Shown: one piece after another, positions 22,368 to 29,698 of the stretch | How positions within the stretch are numbered: the first letter of the stretch is position 1 | How the letters are laid out: every line of letters starts with the position of its first letter | NCBI GenBank assembly: GCA_964359085.1 | Contig: CAYHRT010000015.1 | Span: forward strand, 1-29,698 | Length of the DNA stretch: 29,698 nucleotides | Source of the DNA: GWA2-49-15 sp964359085 | GTDB taxonomy: Bacteria > Bdellovibrionota > Bacteriovoracia > Bacteriovoracales > Bacteriovoracaceae | Reading direction: 5' to 3' | Program-made: the position numbers and the translations under genes | Notes under the pieces: model-generated | What the model was told of the DNA's origin: nothing | Seen by the model: the letters and a program-made list of their open reading frames with translations, nothing else | The model's database searches: none

Positions 22368-23362
22368 TGCACCAGAGTCTCCATCATAAAAGCAAAATAT
22401 GTTTGGATGTAATCGTCGCTCGTAGCATTAAGACTTTCACATCTGCTTTGAGATAACACCGTATTGACCTTGGCTTCACTGCCAGAAGTATTGGCCTCAA
22501 CCAAAACTTTTCCAGCGTTCAAGGCGGTCTCGAGAACGGCCAACTCATCAAAATCATCGCCCGCCACTCCTGCAATCACACTCGGAAAAATGGCCAGAAA
22601 ATTATTGAGAAGAACAATCCCTTCACAGGCCAAGGCCACATCAATGGCATTATCCGTGCCCAAGTCCGTGTGCCCTGCTGTTGCAGGAGAAATGCAAGCT
22701 CCCGTGGCCCCAGACACTAACCAAGCTGTCATATCGGCGAATCCACCGGTAAAGGCCAAATTCTCATAATTCATGAAACAGTCATTTGCCCCGGTCCCTG
22801 CGCCCTTTACGCCTGCATCACTGGCGTTGCCATAATAATAAAAATAACGCCCCAACTGTACGAGGATGAGATACATTAACATGGCATTTATTTCTTTCGC
22901 ATCAGCAACACTAAAAAGTGCCTCACGACGGGCCACAGTTGGATCCAAAGTCGTGGCAATTCCTCCTGCATAGAGGAGAATATTGATAGCGATTTGCAAG
23001 TTATCGTATGAGGTATTCGAGGGAGCATCCATGTCATCAGAAGTGGAAAAACGAGTTGCTCCTCCCATCGGTGCCGGAGTGCTGATCAGATCCAGATCAT
23101 CAGCAAATAATTTTAAAACACTAAAACCGCCCTTGCAGGCATAGGCCGAAGCTAAGGTTTTTAAATAAGGAACATCATTGACATCCCGACCAACGCCTTC
23201 AAGGAGAATAATGGCAGCATTACAGTTTTTTTTGGTTAGAAGAATATTAGCAGAAACAACAGCATCTTCTCTTGCCTCTTGGGCAGATTTGCTACATCCA
23301 ATAAGAAGTAGACATACCACTAGAGAAGAAGCGGTTAAGTGACGAATAAAAATAATCAACAT
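22364..23362 (-). CDS. Lipoprotein of unknown function, coupled to an outer-membrane protein
   Basis: A 332-aa protein with a good lipoprotein signal peptide: SSLVVCLLLIGC, lipobox Leu-Ile-Gly-Cys23 and Ser at +2, which favours outer-membrane sorting by the Lol rule. The mature N-terminal part (SANILLTKKNCNAAIILLEGV, then KTLASAYACKGGFSVLKLF) looks like one or two TPR-type helical repeats. The middle is rich in Ala/Gly/Asp, and several Cys are present. Its TGA overlaps the ATG of the barrel gene by ATGA. The Shine-Dalgarno is weak. I know no named family; the TPR-like suggestion and co-translation hint at a role in assembly or interaction with the barrel partner. Confidence 0.72.
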   Translation of the reverse strand: MLIIFIRHLTASSLVVCLLLIGCSKSAQEAREDAVVSANILLTKKNCNAAIILLEGVGRDVNDVPYLKTLASAYACKGGFSVLKLFADDLDLISTPAPMGGATRFSTSDDMDAPSNTSYDNLQIAINILLYAGGIATTLDPTVARREALFSVADAKEINAMLMYLILVQLGRYFYYYGNASDAGVKGAGTGANDCFMNYENLAFTGGFADMTAWLVSGATGACISPATAGHTDLGTDNAIDVALACEGIVLLNNFLAIFPSVIAGVAGDDFDELAVLETALNAGKVLVEANTSGSEAKVNTVLSQSRCESLNATSDDYIQTYFAFMMETLVQ

Positions 23363-23455
23363 ATCACTCTACTTAAGTCTATCAACACCCGGCCTTTATT
23401 ATGAACCTCAAACCTCTCTCAAACGAGAGCATGCAAATTTGGCCTAGTTGCTCGG

Positions 23456-24760
23456 TTAGAGTTTATCTGCCAACGCGCGCACCAAAAGATCCATGGCCTC
23501 TTTAAACTGTTCTTTTTCAAGAACTAAGCTGATGCGTGCGGAATTAGGTACCCCAAAATCTGTCCCCGGAACCATGGCGACACCGTATTGATCAAGAAAA
23601 TCCTGACATATCTGATGGGAATAATCGGCCTTATCATCGACTGTTTTTTTATATTTTTTCATCAAAGGCGTCCGACTAAAATCCACCATGTAATAAAAGG
23701 CCGAAAAAGGTTGATACCAGGTATGCGCCAAACCATAGTCACGATATTTTTCTCGGATCACTTGAGCATTTACACGAAGGTGGGCCTTAATAGGAACAAG
23801 ATAATGTTCCATGAGGGAAAAATCTAAATGGACGAGAGCACGCTGAATGAGGGTACTCGCACCAGAAGTTGTTTGCCCTTGTAATTTTGCCATTCCATCC
23901 AAAAAATGCTTGGGCCCAATCGCCCATCCCATACGAAGTCCTGTGGCGGCCAGCGTTTTAGAAATACCATCTATAATAACGGTACGCTCCAGCAGCTCGG
24001 GACGACATTGATAAAAATAAGTAGGCCTTGGATCAAAATAAAAGACTTCATAATAGATCTCATCGCTGATAATTACTACATCCGGGTGCTCCATCATCAA
24101 ATTGGCAAACGCTTTCATCCAATCATCGGAATAGTGAGTCCCGGTGGGATTATTTGGACTATTAATTATAATCGCCTTTGTCCTATGCCCAATCGCTCGC
24201 TTGACATCATCCAAATTTGGGACAAATACATCGAAGATGGAGGACTTGATCACGATAGGTTCACCTCTGCAAAATTTTACGATTTCGGGGTAAGTCACCC
24301 AGTGAGGAGTAAGAATAATGACTTCATCACCTGCATCAAGTAAACTTCCTAAAATATTTGAAAGTGCATGTTTAACACCATTGCATACAATTACATCCAG
24401 CTCAAAACTCTTCTCTTTTAATTCATCCTCATTATTTTCAAGCTTTTCTCCTGACTGACTTATTTTTTCTCGTATCTTTTCTTGTATCTTTTGCAAATCA
24501 AGTCCACGTGAACGCTCAAAATAATCCAAAATTTTCTTTCGTAATTCTGGGAGTCCTGAAACCAGAGGATATTGAAAACTCCTAATGAAATTCAGCTCCG
24601 CCTTTATCAGTTCCACAAATTCAGGCAGAGTTCGAAAAGGTAATTGGCCGGCAGTAAGGTTATAAATTTTACGTCCCTCTTCGGCCAAAGACATCGCGCG
24701 TGCATTGAGTTTCATTGTGATGCTTTCGTTCAGACCACGCACTCTTTGGTTTAAATGCAT
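23456..24760 (-). CDS. PLP-dependent class I/II aminotransferase (aspartate-type)
   Basis: A fold-type I aminotransferase, probably aspartate or aromatic type. Visible are the N-terminal RVRGLNESITMKLNARAMSL, the substrate/cofactor segments SFQYPLVSGLPELR, NSPNNPTGTHYS, DEIYYEVFYFD, and the PLP lysine motif ISKTLAATGLRMGW with Lys268, plus SARISLVLEKE with a C-terminal Arg for the alpha-carboxylate. At 434 aa it is about 35-40 residues longer than usual; the surplus lies at about 88-119, a highly charged predicted coiled segment (KIQEKIREKIS, EDELKEKS) between the YFERSRG helix and the next strand. GGGAGGGGAG precedes the ATG. Upstream on the same strand is rsmD (57 nt gap). Which amino acid it uses cannot be told. 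Confidence 0.9.
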   Translation of the reverse strand: MHLNQRVRGLNESITMKLNARAMSLAEEGRKIYNLTAGQLPFRTLPEFVELIKAELNFIRSFQYPLVSGLPELRKKILDYFERSRGLDLQKIQEKIREKISQSGEKLENNEDELKEKSFELDVIVCNGVKHALSNILGSLLDAGDEVIILTPHWVTYPEIVKFCRGEPIVIKSSIFDVFVPNLDDVKRAIGHRTKAIIINSPNNPTGTHYSDDWMKAFANLMMEHPDVVIISDEIYYEVFYFDPRPTYFYQCRPELLERTVIIDGISKTLAATGLRMGWAIGPKHFLDGMAKLQGQTTSGASTLIQRALVHLDFSLMEHYLVPIKAHLRVNAQVIREKYRDYGLAHTWYQPFSAFYYMVDFSRTPLMKKYKKTVDDKADYSHQICQDFLDQYGVAMVPGTDFGVPNSARISLVLEKEQFKEAMDLLVRALADKL

Positions 24761-24817
24761 CTCCCCTCCCTATCAACCCGATATTCCGTACAAGTACATA
24801 CGAGCATTCTAAACAAT

Positions 24818-25423
24818 TTAGAGATGGGAGTAAAAATTAATAATGGCCAAATAACTGTGCCCTTGCCTGATGATTTTAGTCGGAGGGAATTCTTTGGGCC
24901 AAAAATCAAGTGGGACACCCTTCTTTACTTCCGATTCAATCCACAATTCTCCTCGGAAAAAATCATCCTCAAAAAAAGTCTGCTTCAAATTCTGATAGAG
25001 CGCATGCTCTGCATAGGGTGGGTCAAAAAAGAAGATGGTATGCGTGCGATCCTGTATCTCTAATTTTCGATATTGCGTACTCCATTCGCGCAGAAATAAC
25101 TTAACATCCTTATGCACTGTTCGAATGGGTAAGCTTTCTCTTTCAAGATGGGCCGAATGAATGAGTCCTTGAATATTTTTTTTTAGTAATAAAATTGCCT
25201 CGGAATTTGATTCAACAAAAGTTACCGAACTAGCGCCACGACTTAACGCTTCAAATCCCACTGAACCTGAACCAGCCAAAGCATCAATAAAAGAAAAACC
25301 ACTTAAATTTTGATATCGATCAAAAATACGACGGCGCAAGAGCACTGAAGTGGGACGACTGCCACTGGCCGGAACTTTAATTGAATATCCTTTGAATCGG
25401 CCACCCAAAATTTGGACCGACAT
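24818..25423 (-). CDS. rsmD: 16S rRNA (guanine(966)-N2)-methyltransferase
   Basis: RsmD methylates G966 of 16S rRNA in the assembled 30S particle using S-adenosylmethionine. The 201-aa protein has the expected N-terminal RNA-facing segment (ILGGRFKGYSIKVP, then RPTSVLLRRRIFDRY), SAM motif I FIDALAGSGSVGFEALSRGA, VTFVESN (acidic ribose-binding loop) and the catalytic DPPY motif (FFFDPPYAEHALY). The order is textbook. One deviation: where most RsmD have RPTxDRVREALFN, this reads RPTSVLLRRRIFD. It starts 6 nt after the stop of the acidic protein gene, so the two probably share a transcript. Confidence 0.93.
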   Translation of the reverse strand: MSVQILGGRFKGYSIKVPASGSRPTSVLLRRRIFDRYQNLSGFSFIDALAGSGSVGFEALSRGASSVTFVESNSEAILLLKKNIQGLIHSAHLERESLPIRTVHKDVKLFLREWSTQYRKLEIQDRTHTIFFFDPPYAEHALYQNLKQTFFEDDFFRGELWIESEVKKGVPLDFWPKEFPPTKIIRQGHSYLAIINFYSHL

Positions 25424-25429
25424 GATGCT

Positions 25430-25906
25430 CTAGCTTACCTTTTTAGTTTTCTGGGCAGCCATACTAGATACAGGTAAGGAGAACCGCATACCACCCGGCA
25501 TTTCGATTACCAATCCCTCACTAGGATTGGCGGTGAATTGCACCCAGGTTTCTCCAACATAAAATTTCAAATTCATCTGCATATCGCCTTGCACACGAAA
25601 TTCCATTTGGGAAGGCATACTACACGAAACCTCTTTGGGGGAATTAGGTATCATTCTTGCTGGCTTATCAGAACTGCGTACTTCCTCAACAACCTTCGGG
25701 CGAACTGGCGTTGCTTTTTTGACTGTCACAGGCACTTCTTCTTCCACCTCTTCACCTTCAACTGCACACTGCGCCGCCGGTTCACTTCTCTCATCCGCGT
25801 CTCCACTATCTGACTCAAGGCTTTCAATTTCACTCATGATATCTTCAAGTTCTTTTTCGTTAAATCCTTGTTCTTCCTGGGCCCCAGCTGCACCTTTTGT
25901 AACCAT
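25430..25906 (-). CDS. Acidic protein of unknown function upstream of rsmD
   Basis: A 158-aa cytoplasmic protein with no signal peptide. I start it at ATG 25906, with GGAG 7 nt upstream; the longer frame from 25939 has no ribosome site. The first half is an acidic, low-complexity, probably disordered region (NEKELEDIMSEIESLESD, GEEVEEEVPV). The second half is a small beta-rich domain (MEFRVQGDMQMNLKFYVG, ETWVQFTANPSEGLVIEMPG, MRFSLP), built like a few antiparallel strands. It resembles proteins that carry a disordered tail and a small interaction fold, but I recognise no family. It is 6 nt from rsmD. Confidence 0.65.
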   Translation of the reverse strand: MVTKGAAGAQEEQGFNEKELEDIMSEIESLESDSGDADERSEPAAQCAVEGEEVEEEVPVTVKKATPVRPKVVEEVRSSDKPARMIPNSPKEVSCSMPSQMEFRVQGDMQMNLKFYVGETWVQFTANPSEGLVIEMPGGMRFSLPVSSMAAQKTKKVS

Positions 25907-25987
25907 AACTTGACTCCTCGTAAGAAAGACCGCATTCACGTCAATTATCGGCGCAACTTTATGTAGACTTTAATTCATTTACAACAC

Positions 25988-25997
25988 AGACATGTCT
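25988..25997. promoter_or_regulatory. 10-bp perfect palindrome AGACATGTCT
   Basis: A complete palindrome about 80 nt upstream of the acidic-protein start and in the intergenic region below metG. It may be a dimer-binding operator, but a 10-bp palindrome alone is weak evidence. Confidence 0.25.
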
Positions 25998-26005
25998 AGC
26001 ATAAC

Positions 26006-26019
26006 TAACCTGAGTTCGG
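26006..26019 (+). repeat. Short intergenic repeat TAACCTGAGTTCGG, copy 2
   Basis: Same 14 bases as 15912-15925, again between genes (about 40 nt beyond the metG stop). Both could be remnants of a small dispersed element. Confidence 0.5.
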
Positions 26020-26056
26020 ACTTAGGGTCTACTAAATAATTTCGGTCGGGTATCAA

Positions 26057-27727
26057 TTAAGGAGCTTCACTTTCTGCCTCAATCTTTTTGAACAAGATTT
26101 CCATTTTGTGCAATGGCGTGCCACCATCAGGAAATTTGAGGGCATCTTGCCACGGAATATCGTCGGACACTGCAAAGATTTGCAAGATGCTTTTGCACTT
26201 TTGTGGGAAGAAGGGACGAAGCACGGTGCCCAAGAAATAGATCGACTGTAACGATAGGGCCAATGTCACCTTGGTGAGTTCAATATTGGTCTTACGCGTA
26301 CTCCATGGCGCCTTATCGTTAAAATATTTATTGCACAGACGAGCGAAATCAAAAACCGCAATCATGGCACGACGAGTGGACCAAACCTGAAAGCAGGCAG
26401 AAATCTCGGCAAAACATTTCTTCATACTTTCTAAATGTTCGTGGTCTTCTTTGGTCAACAACGTCTGATCATAAATAGGCAAACGATCACCTAAAAATTT
26501 TAATGAAAACGAAAGGGAGCGATTGATAAAATTTCCCAGCGTATCGGCCAGCTCTGAATTACAAAGGGCCATAAACTCGTCATAGTCAAAATTGGAACGA
26601 CTCTTTTCTGGAGCATTGATGGTCAAATAATATCTCAGATAATCAGGATCATTTCCATCGGCCAGATAATCTAAAATCCAAATGGCGTTTTTACGCGACT
26701 TCGATATCTTTTCAATGGCGTCACCTTTTTTTATATTCATGAACTTGTTGACGATGACACCTTTTGGGAGACTGTAGCCACCATGCACGTTCAACATGGC
26801 AATCCAAATCACGCAATGAAAAACGGTGTTGTCTTCACCGATGAAGTGATAAATTTCCGCATCACCCTTCCACCAGTCATGGTAGGCAGACTCGCTGGCA
26901 CCCTGCGAGACGAGTAGTTCCTTGGTATTGGAAATATAGCCAATCGGTGCATCAAACCAAACATACATGACTTTGTTCTTGGCATCTGGATCTTTGAGAG
27001 GAACAGGCAGTCCCCAGTTAATATCCCGGGTCATACTCCGTTTCACTAATCCTGTTTGCAGAAGACTCTCGACATAGGCCTTGGTATCACTTCGCATATC
27101 GGCAGTCTGAAGCCATTTTTTCACCTGGCCTTCGGCCTTGGAAAGATCTAAATACCAATGGACCGTCTCTTTTTTTCCCACGGGAGATCCGGTAAGAGCG
27201 TTCCTTGGATTTTTTAAAACATCGACATCCAAGATTTTTCCGCAATTCTCACACTGGTCACCAGTTTGATCTTTGGCCTCACAAAAAGCACAATCTCCCT
27301 TTACATAGCGATCAGGCAAAAACATATCCTCTTTTTCATCATAAAATTGCAAACTTTTTTCTTTGGTAAAATAACCCTTTTCATAAATCTTTAAAAAGAA
27401 ATCATTGGAAAGTTCTTTGTGAAAGGGATTTTTACTGGTCGAACCAAAAACATCAAAGCGTATATCAAGACCCTCAAAGGCCTTGCGTTGCCTTTCATGA
27501 TAGTACTGAACCATCTCTTGTGGTGTTTTACCTTCTTTCAGACCGGATAAAACAATGGCGACTCCGTGATCATCGGTGCCGCAGATATACAAAGTCTCTC
27601 GCCCATTCAATTGGAAATAGCGATTGACGATATCGGCCGGAAGATAGCATCCGGCAATGTGGCCAACATGAATGTCGCCGTTAGAATACGGAAGCCCAGC
27701 GGTAATAACGATTTTATTAGTCTTCAT
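26057..27727 (-). CDS. metG: Methionyl-tRNA synthetase
   Basis: MetG charges tRNA-Met with methionine. The 556-aa enzyme has the class I HIGH-type box HVGH (20-23) after ITAGLPYSNGDI, CGTDDHGVAI, a four-Cys zinc knuckle CAFC...CENC (Cys146, 149, 159, 162) and the KMSKS-equivalent KISKS (340-344). FDAPIGYISNTKE and FIGEDNTVFHCVIWIAML are typical active-site segments. The helical anticodon-binding domain follows (RSNFDYDEFMALCNSELADTL onward). It lacks the C-terminal EMAP-like tRNA-binding domain found in dimeric forms. GGAG precedes the ATG. It stands divergent from a small exported protein gene and has its own promoter candidate. Confidence 0.97.
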   Translation of the reverse strand: MKTNKIVITAGLPYSNGDIHVGHIAGCYLPADIVNRYFQLNGRETLYICGTDDHGVAIVLSGLKEGKTPQEMVQYYHERQRKAFEGLDIRFDVFGSTSKNPFHKELSNDFFLKIYEKGYFTKEKSLQFYDEKEDMFLPDRYVKGDCAFCEAKDQTGDQCENCGKILDVDVLKNPRNALTGSPVGKKETVHWYLDLSKAEGQVKKWLQTADMRSDTKAYVESLLQTGLVKRSMTRDINWGLPVPLKDPDAKNKVMYVWFDAPIGYISNTKELLVSQGASESAYHDWWKGDAEIYHFIGEDNTVFHCVIWIAMLNVHGGYSLPKGVIVNKFMNIKKGDAIEKISKSRKNAIWILDYLADGNDPDYLRYYLTINAPEKSRSNFDYDEFMALCNSELADTLGNFINRSLSFSLKFLGDRLPIYDQTLLTKEDHEHLESMKKCFAEISACFQVWSTRRAMIAVFDFARLCNKYFNDKAPWSTRKTNIELTKVTLALSLQSIYFLGTVLRPFFPQKCKSILQIFAVSDDIPWQDALKFPDGGTPLHKMEILFKKIEAESEAP

Positions 27728-27745
27728 AAGTCTCCAATTTACGCA

Positions 27746-27775
27746 ATCTTACAATGCTTTTGAAGGGCCTATCAA
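27746..27775 (-). promoter_or_regulatory. Putative sigma70 promoter of metG
   Basis: On the minus strand TTGATA (27775-27770), an 18-nt spacer and TAAGAT (27751-27746) lie 18 nt before the metG start codon at 27727. Only the consensus match supports it. Confidence 0.4.
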
Positions 27776-27864
27776 CTTGAAAAGAATGTATTGTTTACAA
27801 TTGGATTGAAGCTGGTGCGAATTCGATCTATAGGTGCCAAAAACTTTTTAACTGCAGGTACTTT

Positions 27865-28455
27865 ATGAGAAATTTCAAACAGATGGTTGCTTTGTTTCTA
27901 ATCGCCTGTGTCTCGCTTCAGGCCCAGGCATCGACCCTACCCAATCTTTCTAAAAATGAACTGGAACAACGAACCAGAGGTGGAGTTCTCAAACAACGCT
28001 TGGCCAACCGCCAGATTCGCGTTCTTTGCGAAGACGAAGTTATAACCAAGATGGAGGACTGCAAGGATTATGCTTTTTACTTAATCAAGAAAGAGTCGAG
28101 AAAAAACTATTCTCTCCAACTTATTGGTGCCGACCTCGCTGTTCTCGACTGGGAAAGTGCCCAGCAAAAGATGGCCCAGGCTGCCAACTATTTTTATCCT
28201 CATCATGACAAAACAGACATCATCCTATTGATTTTAGCGTGTTTTTTTCCTCCCATGATTATTCCTGCAGTGATCATGATAGCGGCCAACGATATAGGTG
28301 AAAGTATTCACAATGCACGGATTAGAAATTTAAATGATCGTCTTACCCGTTTTCAGCGTCAGGCCATGGAATCTAAAGACAAAACGCTCCATCTGAATAA
28401 AAAGAAATTTGCGATGGCATTGACGGCTTTTCAACAAGTGCTGATCTCACAGTAA
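27865..28455 (+). CDS. Exported protein with an internal hydrophobic segment, unknown function
   Basis: An unrecognised 196-aa protein with a signal peptide (MVALFLIACVSLQAQA, likely cut after AQA near residue 22). The mature N-terminal half has two Cys (RVLCEDEV and KMEDCKDY). A second strong hydrophobic stretch, about residues 112-133 (IILLILACFFPPMIIPAVIM), would anchor it in the inner membrane or form a hairpin at its Pro-Pro. A charged helical C-terminus follows (RIRNLNDRLTRFQRQAMESK). An AGG lies about 6 nt before the ATG. It is the first of three small exported-protein genes at the right end; divergent from metG. No function proposed. Confidence 0.7.
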   Translation: MRNFKQMVALFLIACVSLQAQASTLPNLSKNELEQRTRGGVLKQRLANRQIRVLCEDEVITKMEDCKDYAFYLIKKESRKNYSLQLIGADLAVLDWESAQQKMAQAANYFYPHHDKTDIILLILACFFPPMIIPAVIMIAANDIGESIHNARIRNLNDRLTRFQRQAMESKDKTLHLNKKKFAMALTAFQQVLISQ

Positions 28456-28496
28456 CGCAAGCATTTATCAGCTTTTCTATGTGCGACATTTAGGCT

Positions 28497-28530
28497 AGAT
28501 TGGCAGCGCTAAAGCTATTAACGCTAATCT
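28497..28530 (+). repeat. Imperfect inverted repeat just upstream of the lipoprotein Shine-Dalgarno
   Basis: AGATT-ggc-AGCG (28497-28508) can pair with CGCT-AATCT (28522-28530), with a 3-nt bulge and 13-nt loop. The GGAGG of the following gene starts directly after the right arm, so folding would place it next to, not inside, the stem. Confidence 0.35.
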
Positions 28531-28540
28531 GGAGGTCGCC

Positions 28541-29089
28541 ATGTTAAAGATCTTAATAGGCATTATACTTACTGCTCTTCTTGTTTCTTGTGTGCCCGTC
28601 AAGACTTGTATGACTTATCCCTGTGATTCAGATTTAGATGATTTATTTGATGATCTAAATGATTCCGCTGACGACGAATTTGAGGTCAATACACCGGCGG
28701 CGGTGATCCCCGTAAGGGGTTCAGTGGATGGTGAAAATTCGAGAGATATCGAGAGATTGGCAGCTGTTAAAGAACAACAAATTCTTGCCCAAAGAGCTGA
28801 ACGAATTTCAGCTCAGTTTGGACTGAGTAGTGAAAGAGGCACTGAACTGGCACGTCTTTACACAATTTGGAGTAAAAAATCCTCCATGCGATCCTTGAGC
28901 CAGATGGAACAAGATCAAATGTCCATTCGTATAATGGGTAGTGACTTCGCCACACTGCGCAATGCGACAATGCGAGCAGCTCACGGCGATTCTCAGCTCC
29001 TAGACCAGGTCGCAAATAAGGCCGCACTCCTTAATGGAACAACTCCTGAACATATGCGAGAAATCTTAAGCAACGCACTGGTAGACTAA
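28541..29089 (+). CDS. Small lipoprotein of unknown function
   Basis: A 182-aa protein with a good lipoprotein signal (LIGIILTALLVSC, lipobox Leu-Val-Ser-Cys17). Two further Cys follow soon (KTCMTYPCDSD), then a very acidic stretch (DLDDLFDDLNDSADDEFE), possibly a flexible spacer away from the membrane. The remainder (about 75-182) is helical, with charged repeats (RLAAVKEQQILAQRAERISAQFG and EHMREILSNAL), reminiscent of a coiled-coil adaptor. A strong GGAGG precedes the ATG by about 6 nt. It is 85 nt after the previous exported-protein gene and 67 nt before the next; the three may be co-expressed. I do not recognise the family. Confidence 0.75.
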   Translation: MLKILIGIILTALLVSCVPVKTCMTYPCDSDLDDLFDDLNDSADDEFEVNTPAAVIPVRGSVDGENSRDIERLAAVKEQQILAQRAERISAQFGLSSERGTELARLYTIWSKKSSMRSLSQMEQDQMSIRIMGSDFATLRNATMRAAHGDSQLLDQVANKAALLNGTTPEHMREILSNALVD

Positions 29090-29128
29090 GCTAACACAAC
29101 TTGCCATTACTCTCACTGGATGCTAGTC

Positions 29129-29156
29129 AAGGCACCTAATCGAAATGAGGTGCCTT
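29129..29156 (+). promoter_or_regulatory. Perfect 9-bp hairpin that buries the Shine-Dalgarno of the gene at 29157
   Basis: AAGGCACCT (29129-29137), loop of 10 nt, AGGTGCCTT (29148-29156). The right arm contains the GAGGTG ribosome site and ends exactly before the ATG. With no T-run after it, a terminator role is unlikely; translational control is the better reading. Confidence 0.6.
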
Positions 29157-29698
29157 ATGAAAATCTTGATTGCCTTTGGATTCATTTTTTCGGCCTTAAT
29201 CGCCCAAGCTAGTCCCTGCAAAAACGCCGATGAAATACTAGTTTCGTATCCAGGAAGCCAGAGCTTTTGCTATCTCTCTATGCCTATCCAAAATACAGAG
29301 CTGGGTGATCAGGAGGTACTTTGGGAGCAAACTAAGAAGGCCGTAGATGATCTGCAACAACAACTGAGCAGCGACAAATACAAGGGTAGCTATAAGGATC
29401 TTGGGCACCAGCTCATCAAACTCTATGGCAATTTAGATTACGCCGCTCGAATCAGTGGACACAATTTTACCGGAGTCGGACGAAGTTTTTTTGAGTCTAC
29501 AATTCTTGCGATAGAAGGCAAAAAGGGACCTAATGCCGTTAATGTCAAATTGGCGAAAATCAAAAATGCCAACAATACCCTGGCACAATCGCTGGCACAA
29601 ATTCATGCACAAACCCGCAGCACGAGTTGTCAGAACGATTATGAAAAACGGATTCGCAAATTGGCCAAGAAAAGTATCTTTGGACCAACCATCACAGG
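29157..29698 (+). CDS. Exported protein of unknown function, 3'-truncated by window edge
   Basis: The frame from ATG 29157 stays open to the last base (180 complete codons) and continues beyond the window. It begins with a signal peptide (MKILIAFGFIFSALIAQA, likely cut before Ser-Pro-Cys). The mature part has Cys at PCKNADE, SFCYLS and TSCQNDY, suggesting disulfides. It is largely helical with Gln/Lys-rich segments (KAVDDLQQQLSSDKYKG and KIKNANNTLAQSLAQIHAQT). GAGGTG lies 5 nt before the ATG but is in the right arm of a 9-bp hairpin. It is the third of the small exported-protein genes; I recognise no family. With the C-terminus missing, nothing more can be said. Confidence 0.7.
   Translation, partial: MKILIAFGFIFSALIAQASPCKNADEILVSYPGSQSFCYLSMPIQNTELGDQEVLWEQTKKAVDDLQQQLSSDKYKGSYKDLGHQLIKLYGNLDYAARISGHNFTGVGRSFFESTILAIEGKKGPNAVNVKLAKIKNANNTLAQSLAQIHAQTRSTSCQNDYEKRIRKLAKKSIFGPTIT

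Noticed and set aside
23416..23429. CTCTC-AAAC-GAGAG hairpin after the aminotransferase
   Set aside because: Only 5 bp and no T-run on the minus strand; too weak to call a terminator.
23906..24343. 145-codon + strand ORF
   Set aside because: Antisense to the conserved core of the aminotransferase.
25907..25939. Upstream extension of the acidic protein gene
   Set aside because: The segment contains the GGAG ribosome site of the chosen start and has none of its own.
1..29698. tRNA, rRNA, CRISPR array, phage or integrase genes
   Set aside because: I looked for tRNA-like cloverleaf ends, regularly spaced repeats and recombinase motifs and saw none; the repeats present do not have CRISPR spacing.

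Overview
The window reads as a gene-dense bacterial chromosome segment from a Gram-negative with moderate-to-low GC. Supporting signs are lipoprotein signal peptides, a predicted outer-membrane barrel, a PilZ protein and OxyR/rubrerythrin oxidative-stress genes. The mix of predicted secreted proteins and lipoproteins without recognisable families, together with a type III pantothenate kinase and a PIN-PhoH ATPase, fits a Bdellovibrionota-like (for example Bacteriovoracia) or other delta-type lineage. That placement is inference; no rRNA or other phylogenetic marker was available to fix it.

Left end (1-4854, + strand): a compact overlapping pantothenate/CoA operon, panB (5'-truncated by the window edge), coaX, coaBC and panC, followed 9 nt later by the ribosome-associated GTPase gene hflX. 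Convergent to it lie a receiver-like protein without the phospho-acceptor Asp and, overlapping the receiver's stop codon, a candidate 30-residue membrane peptide.

Accessory patch (about 5300-9300): two unrecognised envelope proteins, an apparent NTF2/SnoaL-like pseudogene, GTGCCA-type extragenic palindromes, and a repeat of about 85-110 bp present three times in the same orientation. Two of the copies flank an AT-rich cassette carrying a single gene, which fuses an excisionase/MerR-type helix-turn-helix to a GspE/PilB-type secretion ATPase, plus a cluster of TGATAA motifs upstream of it. This is the most unusual part of the window.

Middle (9295-15898): xanthine dehydrogenase genes xdhA-xdhB (no xdhC in view), a small exported protein, and a peroxide-defence group. 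In that group oxyR is divergent from a rubrerythrin and a nitroreductase-family gene. Two adjacent copies of an OxyR-type ATAG-N7-CTAT site end one base before the oxyR start codon.

Right part (15928-27727, all - strand): an unrecognised exported protein whose Shine-Dalgarno lies in a hairpin, a secreted phospholipase D-like protein, a PilZ protein, a PIN-PhoH ATPase, a translationally coupled lipoprotein and outer-membrane protein pair, an aspartate-type aminotransferase, rsmD, an unrecognised acidic protein, and metG. The window closes on the + strand with three small exported proteins of unknown function, the last running off the end.
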